Shown here: positions 1 to 6,268 of the stretch, in pieces
How positions within the stretch are numbered: position 1 is the first letter of the stretch
How the letters are laid out: each line of letters opens with the position of its first letter
From: Rhodoferax sp. UBA5149
GTDB lineage: Bacteria > Pseudomonadota > Gammaproteobacteria > Burkholderiales > Burkholderiaceae_C
Length of the DNA stretch: 9,518 nucleotides
Assembly: GCF_002413825.1 (NCBI RefSeq)
Contig: NZ_DHXT01000038.1
Coordinates: forward strand, 1 to 9,518
Direction of reading: 5' to 3'
Position numbers and translations under genes: made by a program
Notes under the pieces: generated by a model
The model's input: only the letters and a program-made list of their open reading frames with translations
Told to the model about the DNA's origin: nothing
The model's database searches: none

Positions 1-206
1 TGCTGCGGGGTTTTGCCCGCTTTCTCGGCCGCGATCATGATGGGCGCGCCGTGGGCGTCGTCGGCGCAGACAAAGTGCACCACACTGCCCATCATCCGCT
101 GGTATCTCACCCAGATGTCGGCCTGGATGTACTCCATGATGTGGCCAATGTGGAAGTTTCCATTGGCGTAAGGCAGGGCGGTGGTAACGAAGAGTTGGCG
201 TGACAT
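1..206 (-). CDS. metG: Methionyl-tRNA synthetase, N-terminal part (cut by window edge)
   Basis: This gene charges tRNA-Met with methionine in the cytosol as a class I aminoacyl-tRNA synthetase. Only the first 68 codons lie in the window; the rest runs off the left edge. The reverse strand reads MSRQLFVTTALPYANGNFHI and continues. It carries the class I HIGH motif at residues 19-22 and then the QADIWVRYQR and CADDAHGAPI blocks that are typical of bacterial MetG and close to the E. coli sequence. The ATG at 206-204 gives the expected N-terminus. No strong Shine-Dalgarno sequence precedes it. azoR lies 67 bp upstream on the same strand, so metG either has its own promoter in that short gap or gets read-through from azoR. 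Identification is firm. Confidence 0.96.
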   Translation of the reverse strand, partial: MSRQLFVTTALPYANGNFHIGHIMEYIQADIWVRYQRMMGSVVHFVCADDAHGAPIMIAAEKAGKTPQ

Positions 207-273
207 CGGGCATCGGCTTTCTAAAGACTGGCCCGATTTTAGTCGGGGGTCCACCGACCCCCTCCGCGCGGTC
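207..273 (-). other. azoR-metG intergenic gap with GC hairpin, possible weak terminator
   Basis: This 67-bp gap lies between the azoR stop and the metG start. A perfect 7-bp stem (GGGGGTC at 245-251, loop CACC, GACCCCC at 256-262) sits just after azoR. A second, overlapping hairpin (CCCGA 232-236 / TCGGG 243-247) would compete with it. Neither is followed by a T-tract in either direction, so an intrinsic terminator is doubtful. On the minus strand a TAAAAT hexamer (241-236) resembles a -10 box for metG, but I see no matching -35. Confidence 0.35.
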
Positions 274-924
274 TTAGGCGGCCAGGCTGCTCTGGTCCTG
301 GTTGGCGGCAACTTGGGTTGCGGCCCGGGTCTCGACCGCCGCGCTGGCCAGTGCCTCGGCCTTCGTCGCGTCCCCCATGGCCACCCCTTCAGCGCGCACA
401 AAGCGCACGTCAGTGACGCCCAGGAAGCCCAATACGGTTTGCAGATAACTCTCCTGGTGTTCCATGGCGCGGCCTGCTTCGCTGGTGGAATAGACGCCGC
501 CCCGGGTGATGGCGACGATCACCGTCTTGCCGCCGGCCAGGCCCTTGGGGCCCTTGTCGGTGTAGGTGAAGGTGCGCCCGGCTTGTGCGATGCGGTCAAT
601 CCAGGCCTTGAGCTGGCTCGGAATGCTGAAGTTGTAGAGCGGCGCACCCAGCACGATCACGTCAGCGGCCAGAAACTGGCTGACCAGGGCTTCCGATACT
701 GCGTTCTCACGACGTTGCCCGTCCGTCAGTGTCTCCGTTTGCGGCGGCAGCCGAAACCCCATGGATTCGGCGGACAGATGGCTGGGCGTGTCCTGCGCCA
801 GATCGAGGTAGTCCACGACCGAGACCGGATGGCTGGCGCGCCATTGCGCCACGATGTTGTGGGTGAGTTGGCGGGAAACCGAGTTGCCGCCCATGATGCT
901 GGAGTCGATGTGCAAGAGTTTCAT
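274..924 (-). CDS. azoR: FMN-dependent NADH azoreductase (NADH:quinone reductase)
   Basis: The product is a 216-residue cytosolic flavoprotein of the AzoR/AcpD family. These enzymes transfer two electrons from NADH through FMN to quinones and azo compounds and are linked to thiol or electrophile stress. It opens with MKLLHIDSSIMGGNS, the FMN-phosphate loop. PLYNF at 95-99 and TRGG at 140-143 match FMN-contact motifs of E. coli AzoR, and LGFLGVTDV is the typical C-terminal block. The frame stays open upstream to 1092. The ATG at 924 is chosen because homologues start here and AAAGGA lies six bases before it. A LysR-type gene diverges from it across a 148-bp gap, so that regulator probably controls it. 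Length matches the family. Confidence 0.93.
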   Translation of the reverse strand: MKLLHIDSSIMGGNSVSRQLTHNIVAQWRASHPVSVVDYLDLAQDTPSHLSAESMGFRLPPQTETLTDGQRRENAVSEALVSQFLAADVIVLGAPLYNFSIPSQLKAWIDRIAQAGRTFTYTDKGPKGLAGGKTVIVAITRGGVYSTSEAGRAMEHQESYLQTVLGFLGVTDVRFVRAEGVAMGDATKAEALASAAVETRAATQVAANQDQSSLAA

Positions 925-1014
925 GGAAGATCCTTTAACAGTTGGAAGGTATGGAAAACAAGGCGGGACGCCGTGACGTCGGCCATGGAAGTATTGTGCG
1001 GATGAATCCAATGC

Positions 1015-1043
1015 TTGATAAGTCGCCAAAATTGCGATAGATT
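1015..1043 (+). promoter_or_regulatory. Predicted sigma-70 promoter of the LysR gene
   Basis: TTGATA at 1015-1020 is separated by 17 bp from TAGATT at 1038-1043. This is a good -35 (5 of 6) and a modest -10 (4 of 6) with ideal spacing. Transcription would begin near 1050, inside the inverted repeat at 1041-1062, about 23 bases before the chosen start codon. Assigned by eye only. Confidence 0.42.
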
Positions 1044-1062
1044 GTCCTGAAAATAGGACAAT
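1041..1062. promoter_or_regulatory. Perfect inverted repeat, likely LysR-type operator
   Basis: ATTGTCCT (1041-1048) and its exact reverse complement AGGACAAT (1055-1062) flank a 6-bp AT-rich spacer. The palindrome lies between the divergent azoR and LysR genes, overlaps the predicted -10 and start site of the LysR gene, and contains T/A pairs with the spacing LysR-type regulators favour. Its place suggests autorepression of the regulator together with control of azoR. It is the clearest dyad in the gap. Binding is inferred, not shown. Confidence 0.6.
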
Positions 1063-1072
1063 GGAGGCGCAA

Positions 1073-2005
1073 ATGCAAGACTTGAACGACATGTTGTACT
1101 TTGTCGAGGTGGTGGAGCGCGGTGGCTTTGCGGCGGCCGGACGTCATTTGGGCATCCCCAAATCCCGCTTGTCGCGGCGCGTGGCCGAGCTGGAGACGCA
1201 TCTGGGCGTGCGCCTGTTGCAGCGCACCACGCGCAAGCTCTCGCTCACTGAAGTGGGCGAGCTGTACCACCGCCACTGTGCGGCCATGCGCGACGCGGCC
1301 GATGCCGCCGCCGAAGCGGTGGAGCAGGCGCAGACCGAGCCTCGCGGCACCATTCGCGTGGCCTGCCCGGTGACGCTGGCCCAGAGCACCGTGGGGCCGA
1401 TCATGGCCGCCTTTCTGGCGCGCTACCCGCAGGTGAAGGTGGACATGCGGGTGAGCAATCGCGTTGTCGATCTGGTGGAGGAAGGTATTGATGTTGCCTT
1501 GCGCGTGCGCCCCACGCTGGAAGACAGCGGCAGCCTGGTGGTCAAGAACTTGGGGCTAACCCAAACCTATCTGGTCGCCAGCCCCGCGCAACTCAAGCGC
1601 CAGGGGCAGCCGGTGTCGCCTGAGGACTTGGCGCGCCTGGACACGGTCAGCATGTCGGCCATTGACGGTCGGGCCAGCTGGCCCTTGGTCGGGCCGGGAG
1701 GAGCCACCCATGTCCTGCCGCACCAGCCGCGCTACGTGGCCGACGATTTGCTGACCCTGAAGTTCGCCGTGCTGGGTGGCACCGGCATGTGCGTGTTGCC
1801 CGACTACATGTGCCACGACGAAATACAGGACGGGCGCCTGGTGCCGGTGCTGCCGGGCTGGGCACCGCGCCCCGGCGTGTTCCATGCCGTGTACCCCTCG
1901 CGCCGGGGCATGGTGCCGGCGGTGCGCCGCTTTCTCGACTTTCTGGCGGCGTACACCAATGGCGAAGGGTTGCCGCGAGTCCCGGACGCCGACACATGCT
2001 CCTGA
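1073..2005 (+). CDS. LysR-type transcriptional regulator
   Basis: This 310-residue DNA-binding regulator has an N-terminal winged helix-turn-helix at about residues 5-62 (GGFAAAGRHLGIPKSRLSRR, then the family pattern ending TRKLSLTEVG). An effector-binding domain follows at about 90-300, ending with the AVYPSRRGMVPAVRRFLDFL block common in this LTTR subgroup (relatives of AaeR, DmlR and YhjC). Two starts are possible. I choose the ATG at 1073, because GGAGG at 1063-1067 is well placed before it and MQDLNDMLYFVEVVE is the usual N-terminus. The ATG at 1061 lacks a site. It diverges from azoR and probably regulates it and itself through the palindrome at 1041-1062. The inducer is unknown. Its stop lies 7 bp from the stop of the convergent patatin gene. 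Confidence 0.93.
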   Translation: MQDLNDMLYFVEVVERGGFAAAGRHLGIPKSRLSRRVAELETHLGVRLLQRTTRKLSLTEVGELYHRHCAAMRDAADAAAEAVEQAQTEPRGTIRVACPVTLAQSTVGPIMAAFLARYPQVKVDMRVSNRVVDLVEEGIDVALRVRPTLEDSGSLVVKNLGLTQTYLVASPAQLKRQGQPVSPEDLARLDTVSMSAIDGRASWPLVGPGGATHVLPHQPRYVADDLLTLKFAVLGGTGMCVLPDYMCHDEIQDGRLVPVLPGWAPRPGVFHAVYPSRRGMVPAVRRFLDFLAAYTNGEGLPRVPDADTCS

Positions 2006-2012
2006 GCTTTCT

Positions 2013-3308
2013 TTAGCGCAAACGCAGGGGGTCCATGCGGCGCTCGGGCACGGATGGCTGGCCGACTTGGGCGGCATGCGGGAGCGCCTGGGGATCGGTC
2101 CAGTCAAAAAACGCACAGACCTCGGCCCCCTGGCGCATCGCATCGGCATAGCCCAGCGCCATCAGTTCAACGGTGTAGCCGGGTTCGAACAGCAGGTAGC
2201 TCGCCAGCGCGGCGCCCTTGACGTCGGCCGCGCTGGAAGACACGCCCACGCCGCCGAGCATGGTGCGCACAGCCGCCGGCAGATCGCCCACATGGCGGGC
2301 CGCGATGGCGTCCAGCCGTTGCGAGGGCGCAATCAACAGCAGCTTCACCGGCCGCAGGGCGCTGGCACTGCGCAACTCGTGCGGTACCAGTGACATGGTC
2401 TGGTTGATGCGGCGCACCCGCTCCACATCGACGGCCAGGGCATCCAGAAAGATGTTGGACAGCGCGTGTCCGGCAATTTGCGCCAGCGAGGGGTAGCTGC
2501 TGGTGGTGTGCAGATGCGCCTCGTTTTTGGGCTCGTGCATGCGCCCGGCGCCGACGACCAGAATGCGCTCGCCGCCCAAATGGATGGCCGGTGCGACCGG
2601 CGCGGACTGGCGCATGGAGCCGTCGCCAAAATACTCGGTCCGCCCGTCGATTTGCAGGGGCGTGGCCGGAAACACGAAGGGAATCGCCGACGAAGCCAGC
2701 AGGTGGGCATGCGTGATGTGATCCCGCACCGAGCGACGTTGCGAACGCACCCAGGGCAGCAGTCGCTTGTCTCCCTCATAAAAAGTGATGTGCTCGCCCG
2801 AGCTGTAGCTCGATGCCGTGACGGCCAGCGCCTGCATATGGCCCTTGCGAATCAAATAGGGCAGGCGCTCCAGTGGTACCAGCTGCTTGAGCAATTCGGC
2901 CAAAGGCGCGTTGTCCAACAGCGAGCGCGGCCTGATCCGCCACAATTTGGTCAGTAGCCAGCCGACCGACAGCAGCGTCATCCAGGTGGCGCCGGAGCGC
3001 AGCATGCTCAAAGAGTCGGCGCGGTAGATCTGATCGGCATGGAAATTTTTCCAGATATTGACGATGCGACGCACGGTGCCATCGAAATCATCCGAACCAC
3101 AGGCCAAGGCCGACGCGTTGATGGCCCCGGCCGAGGTACCGGCGATGATGGGAAAGGGGTTGCCCTCGGCCAGTGCGCCAGCGTCTTTCCGGATGTCGGC
3201 GATGGCCTCCAGAACCCCCACCTGATAAGCCGCGCGCGCCCCGCCACCGGTCAGTAGCAGGGCGGTGGTGGGCGCCAGGGGCGGTCGGTGGGATGCGGCG
3301 TTCAGCAT
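2013..3308 (-). CDS. Patatin-like phospholipase family protein
   Basis: The product is a 431-residue predicted acyl hydrolase of the patatin family, which uses a Ser-Asp dyad to cleave acyl chains from phospholipids or other lipids. The glycine-rich oxyanion loop is TGGGARAAYQVGVL (residues 20-33). The nucleophile elbow is GTSAG (57-61, Ser59). The catalytic Asp is D229 in DGS, where many relatives have DGG. No signal peptide or clear membrane helix is seen; the stretch around 108-123 is only moderately hydrophobic, so it is probably cytosolic or peripheral to the membrane. The C-terminal 200 residues have no motif I can name. No Shine-Dalgarno sequence precedes the ATG, but GATAAT on the minus strand sits six bases upstream, so the mRNA could be leaderless. 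Substrate unknown. Confidence 0.9.
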   Translation of the reverse strand: MLNAASHRPPLAPTTALLLTGGGARAAYQVGVLEAIADIRKDAGALAEGNPFPIIAGTSAGAINASALACGSDDFDGTVRRIVNIWKNFHADQIYRADSLSMLRSGATWMTLLSVGWLLTKLWRIRPRSLLDNAPLAELLKQLVPLERLPYLIRKGHMQALAVTASSYSSGEHITFYEGDKRLLPWVRSQRRSVRDHITHAHLLASSAIPFVFPATPLQIDGRTEYFGDGSMRQSAPVAPAIHLGGERILVVGAGRMHEPKNEAHLHTTSSYPSLAQIAGHALSNIFLDALAVDVERVRRINQTMSLVPHELRSASALRPVKLLLIAPSQRLDAIAARHVGDLPAAVRTMLGGVGVSSSAADVKGAALASYLLFEPGYTVELMALGYADAMRQGAEVCAFFDWTDPQALPHAAQVGQPSVPERRMDPLRLR

Positions 3309-3450
3309 GAAACGATTATCGGCCGCGCAAGAGCATGCCAGCAGGGGTAAAAACCCGAGAACCTCCCCGTTTCCGGGGCAAACCCCGATTGGCCTGCGCG
3401 GAAAAGGTTAAAACAGTCTTCGCTAGACTACAGCCCTTCAGGAGAAATCA
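3309..3450. other. Divergent patatin / mrp promoter region
   Basis: This 142-bp gap must hold promoters for both flanking genes. For mrp, AGGAG at 3440-3444 is a good ribosome site six bases before the ATG. TAGACT (3424-3429) could be a -10, but no convincing -35 is present. For patatin, GATAAT on the minus strand (3320-3315) directly abuts the start codon region. Three alternating blocks, CCCCG (3365-3369), CGGGG (3374-3378) and CCCCG (3383-3387), can form two mutually exclusive 5-bp hairpins. Confidence 0.5.
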
Positions 3451-4542
3451 ATGGCAGTGACAGAACAGGCGCTGATGGACGCACTCACCAGTGTGGTCGA
3501 TCCGAATACCGGGCGGGACTTCGTGTCCTCCAAATCCATCAAAAATTTCACCCTCACCGACGGTGATGTGACTTTCGACGTCGAGCTGGGCTATCCCGCC
3601 AAAAGCCAGATTCCCGGCTTTCGCAAGGCGCTGATCGCCGCCGCCAAAGGCGTGGCCGGTGTCGACAACGTGTCGGTCAACGTCAACATGAAGATCGTGC
3701 CGCATTCGGTACAGCGTGGCGTGCAGCTCCTGCCCAGGGTGAAGAACATTGTGGCGGTGGCCTCCGGCAAGGGCGGCGTCGGCAAGAGCACGACCGCTGT
3801 CAACCTGGCGCTGGCACTGGCCGCTGAAGGCGCCAGCGTGGGCCTGCTCGATGCCGATATTTACGGACCCAGTATTCCCATGATGATGGGCATTGACGGC
3901 CGGCCCGAGAGCGAAGACGGCAAAACCATGGACCCGCTGGAGAACTACGGCGTGCAGGTCATGTCCATCGGTTTTCTGGTGGCGCAGGACGAAGCCATGA
4001 TCTGGCGCGGCCCGATGGCGACCCAGGCGCTGGAGCAGTTGCTGCGCCAGACCAACTGGCGCGATCTGGACTATCTGATTGTGGACATGCCACCCGGCAC
4101 CGGGGACATTCAGCTGACGCTGTCGCAACGCGTGCCCATGACCGGTGCCATTGTGGTGACGACGCCGCAGGACATCGCCTTGCTGGACGCCAAGAAAGGC
4201 ATCAAGATGTTCGAGAAAGTCGGCGTGCCGATTTTGGGCATCGTGGAGAACATGGCGGTGCATGTCTGCACCAACTGTGGCCATGTGGAGCACATTTTTG
4301 GCGCTGACGGCGGCAGACGAATGGCCGCTGAATACGGCATGGATTACCTCGGTGCCTTGCCGCTGAATATGCAGATTCGCCTGCAGGCCGACAATGGCAA
4401 ACCGACCGTGGTGTCGGACCCCGACAGCGAGGTGGCAGGCATCTACAGGGCGGTGGCGCGCAAGGTGGCGGTATCGATTGCGGCCAAGAACAAGGATTTT
4501 TCATCCAAGTTTCCGTCCATCAAAATCTCGAAAGACACCTGA
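3451..4542 (+). CDS. apbC: Mrp/ApbC iron-sulfur cluster carrier ATPase
   Basis: This 363-residue cytosolic P-loop protein of the Mrp/NBP35 family binds a [4Fe-4S] cluster and passes it to apo-proteins. An N-terminal MIP18/DUF59-type domain (about 5-80) is followed by the ATPase. The deviant Walker A motif is GKGGVGKST (106-114), DADIYGPS follows, and DMPPGTGD is the Walker B-like block. The cluster-binding CxxC is C273-T-N-C276, which bridges the two subunits of the dimer. Length agrees with E. coli Mrp (369 aa). AGGAG before the ATG supports the start. It lies on the same strand as the Fe-S-rich formate dehydrogenase cluster that starts about 525 bp downstream, which is suggestive but not proof of a shared role. 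In the Comamonadaceae I remember, metG and this gene are usually close neighbours. Confidence 0.96.
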   Translation: MAVTEQALMDALTSVVDPNTGRDFVSSKSIKNFTLTDGDVTFDVELGYPAKSQIPGFRKALIAAAKGVAGVDNVSVNVNMKIVPHSVQRGVQLLPRVKNIVAVASGKGGVGKSTTAVNLALALAAEGASVGLLDADIYGPSIPMMMGIDGRPESEDGKTMDPLENYGVQVMSIGFLVAQDEAMIWRGPMATQALEQLLRQTNWRDLDYLIVDMPPGTGDIQLTLSQRVPMTGAIVVTTPQDIALLDAKKGIKMFEKVGVPILGIVENMAVHVCTNCGHVEHIFGADGGRRMAAEYGMDYLGALPLNMQIRLQADNGKPTVVSDPDSEVAGIYRAVARKVAVSIAAKNKDFSSKFPSIKISKDT

Positions 4543-4732
4543 ACGGGGCTTGCCATTCTTCAGTGACTTGCTAAGCCCGTGCGCCATGCAAGCTGTCACT
4601 TTGCCCTTCACCGCGCCAGCGCCTCCGTTGGTCCTGGCGACGCCTGATTGGGCCGTTGTGAGGAGGCTCCGGTCGTGCTGGTAGGCCAAAGGGCCGTGCC
4701 GCAGGCCGAGGTGGCGTTGGTGCTTGAAGCCG

Positions 4733-4800
4733 TTGAATTTTAATAAAATAGGGCTCTAGCCCCCGTCAATAGGGCGTAAGCAGCTATTAATTCAGTAGCG
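4733..4800 (+). repeat. Short dispersed palindromic repeat, intergenic copy
   Basis: The element runs from an AT-rich TTGAATTTTAATAAAATA, through GGGCTCTAGCCC, to an imperfect palindromic end box GCTATTAATTCAGTAGC (4783-4799). The end box plus the next base is repeated exactly, in reverse complement, at 8506-8523 inside torD. The pattern resembles a short interspersed repeat that I remember as common in Comamonadaceae genomes. Family membership rests on memory; the shared 18-mer is seen directly. Confidence 0.65.
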
Positions 4801-4936
4801 TATCAGGCCTATCGACAGCACGGTGGCTACGCGCTGGCCGCCGTGGTGAAAGGACCGGGCGCGTGATGCGGCGCTCAACGCCATGCGTCCATCTGCGGTC
4901 TGGGGCAGGCGAGCGATATGCCTGAACACGCCACAC

Positions 4937-5005
4937 GGATGACTGCTTCGGGTGAGACTTGAAGAAGTCCCAAATCAACTCGGCTGTCTTTGCGGCGGTT
5001 TTCAA
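4937..5005 (-). pseudogene. Possible C-terminal remnant of an alpha/beta hydrolase
   Basis: On the minus strand the codons read KTAAKTAELIWDFFKSHPK. The AELIWDFFKSHP string looks like the extreme C-terminus of PHB-depolymerase or LpqC-type esterases, where (N)AxEIIWDFF before a basic tail is usual. No catalytic part lies upstream on that strand, because the DUF3305 gene occupies the space, and the reading frame drifts into arginine-rich shadow sequence downstream. If real, it is a small relic of a lost gene. The match is short, so chance is a fair alternative. Confidence 0.22.
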
Positions 5006-5067
5006 TGGAATACGCGGACGCGAGCAAGAAAGCCCCTTCTAGCCCAATCCGTTACATTGCACCAACC

Positions 5068-5625
5068 ATGCCCAACAGTCGTCCCTTCATTGAAGTCGCC
5101 GTGGTGATGCGGCGCGAGCGCATCAGCGGCCCCGCCAGCCGCTGGCAGCCCTGGCGCTGGGTGCTGGCGGAGGTCGTGCCGCAGGCGGACGGCTTTGGCA
5201 CCTCAGCGCGTCTTCTTTATAAAAATGATAGCGAGGAACGCTGGCTGCACGGGGGCTACCGGGTCGAATTGTTCAAGGATGATGTGGAAGGCTACTACCT
5301 CAACGTCACCACGCAAGCGCCTTGCTGGTTTGTCTTGTGGCGCATGGAAGAAGAGGCGGGCACGGCGGCAGAGCCGATCGCCAAACCCGAGATGGTGAGC
5401 CTGAGCTACCACGACGCCGGGCGCTGGCTGGACGCGCAGGAAACGGTGGAGCAGGTGCCGGCCCCGGCCTCGGTGGTTGAATGGCTGCAGGCTTTTGTGG
5501 ACGAGCACTTTGTGGCCGAACCCAAGCGCCGCAAGCGGCCCGAGAGTTTTCGCTCCCTGAGCGACCGCTTTGGCAACCCGGCGTCGGTCAGCACCGAGAA
5601 GAAATCGGGCGGCGGCCATGGCTGA
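5068..5625 (+). CDS. DUF3305 domain protein, formate dehydrogenase cluster
   Basis: This 185-residue soluble protein of unknown biochemical function belongs to a family whose genes sit beside formate dehydrogenase accessory genes in proteobacteria. Family hallmarks are visible: IEVAVVMRRERI (8-19), the tryptophan-rich WQPWRWVLAEV, then WLHGGYRVELFKDDVEGYYL (59-78) and SLSYHDAGRWLDA (111-123), and a basic tail around EPKRRKRP (151-158). There are no signal peptide, membrane helix or metal-binding cysteines. The ATG at 5068 is chosen because homologues begin close to it. The frame is open upstream, including an ATG at 5005, and neither site has a clear Shine-Dalgarno sequence. It overlaps the next gene by 8 bp. 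It is the first gene of the apparent operon, yet no clear promoter is seen. Confidence 0.85.
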   Translation: MPNSRPFIEVAVVMRRERISGPASRWQPWRWVLAEVVPQADGFGTSARLLYKNDSEERWLHGGYRVELFKDDVEGYYLNVTTQAPCWFVLWRMEEEAGTAAEPIAKPEMVSLSYHDAGRWLDAQETVEQVPAPASVVEWLQAFVDEHFVAEPKRRKRPESFRSLSDRFGNPASVSTEKKSGGGHG

Positions 5626-6268
5626 AGGTTTTCTGGGCCGCTGGTCGCAGCGCAAGCAGGCGGTGCGTGAGGGCAAGGTGCTTGACGAACCTGCAGCAAC
5701 GCCTGCCATCAAGCCCTTGCCTGTGATTGCGCCGCCGCAGGAGGCAAAGGCCGACGCGCCGCCAGCCACACCGGTCACGCCAGTGCCAGCGCCGCCGCCA
5801 CCGTCGCTGGAAGACGTGCGGCGTCTCACAACCGAGTCCGACTTCAAACCCTTTGTGGCGCGCGATGTGGCGCCCGAGGTCCGCAACGCCGCGATGAAAA
5901 AGCTGTTTGCCGATCCCCATTACAACGTGATGGACCGCCTGGACACCTACATCGACGACTATTCCAAGCCTGACCCGCTGCCTGAATCGATGCTGCGGCA
6001 AATGGCCAGCGCCAAGTTTCTGAATCTGTTCGAGGACGAGGAAGATGGCGCGGAAAAAGACCAGGCCAAGACCGGGGCGCGGGATGATGCCAATAGCCCT
6101 GCGCAGGATTCCGTGGCACAGTCTGCGCAGCCGCCACGGAGCGGCGCCGACCCACTTTCAGACAACAAGCCCCCAGCACCGCTCGGAACAGACCATGACC
6201 ACACTGATTTGCGACTGCAACCAAACCATGCCGCTGGACCCCGGCAGCCTGGGCGCGGCACTGAATGA
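5618..6268 (+). CDS. DUF3306 domain protein, formate dehydrogenase cluster
   Basis: This 216-residue protein has unknown function, and its family almost always accompanies DUF3305. It begins FLGRWSQRKQAV (5-16), the family start. A proline/alanine-rich linker (about 25-63) follows, then the conserved core: LTTESDFKPFVARDVAPEVR (70-89), AAMKKLFADPHYNVMDRLD (91-109), YIDDYSKPDPLP and MLRQM. From about 139 the chain turns acidic and then low-complexity and looks disordered. The last 24 codons overlap the polyferredoxin gene by 74 bp in another frame, so the C-terminal tail may be a late extension after loss of an earlier stop. The start overlaps DUF3305 by 8 bp, which suggests translational coupling. 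No signal peptide is present. Confidence 0.86.
   Translation: MAEGFLGRWSQRKQAVREGKVLDEPAATPAIKPLPVIAPPQEAKADAPPATPVTPVPAPPPPSLEDVRRLTTESDFKPFVARDVAPEVRNAAMKKLFADPHYNVMDRLDTYIDDYSKPDPLPESMLRQMASAKFLNLFEDEEDGAEKDQAKTGARDDANSPAQDSVAQSAQPPRSGADPLSDNKPPAPLGTDHDHTDLRLQPNHAAGPRQPGRGTE

Larger units (their letters stand above)
4543..5067. other. 525-bp region without an intact gene
   Basis: No complete gene is convincing here. After mrp, ACGGGGCTT (4543-4551) can pair with AAGCCCGT (4573-4580) with one bulged G. The loop is long and there is no T-tract, so it is a poor terminator. A dispersed repeat occupies about 4733-4800. Right after it, the plus strand reads 21 coding-like codons ending in TGA at 4864-4866. 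At 4937-5005 the minus strand encodes a short hydrolase-like tail. The stretch looks like decayed sequence with a repeat inserted. I see no tRNA, and no strong promoter for the downstream operon. Confidence 0.6.

Noticed and set aside
181..1005. 274-codon plus-strand frame opposite metG and azoR
   Set aside because: It is antisense to two clearly recognised genes and shows no family motif.
2466..2957. Plus-strand frame inside the patatin gene
   Set aside because: It is antisense to a gene with a full Ser-Asp catalytic signature and has a composition typical of a shadow frame.
3448..4293. Long His-rich minus-strand frame opposite mrp
   Set aside because: Its high His/Gln/Gly content mirrors antisense reading of mrp, and it has no domain signs.
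4543..4580. Hairpin after mrp as a rho-independent terminator
   Set aside because: The stem has a bulge, the loop is over 20 bases and no T-tract follows.
4733..4800. CRISPR or tRNA origin for the structured intergenic repeat
   Set aside because: There is a single copy here with no spacer array, and no cloverleaf, T-loop or CCA end can be formed.
6045..6194. Upstream extension of the polyferredoxin by 50 codons
   Set aside because: The extension (MARKKTRPRPG...) is basic low-complexity sequence lying inside DUF3306 coding sequence, while MTTLICDCNQ at 6195 starts with the family-like N-terminus.
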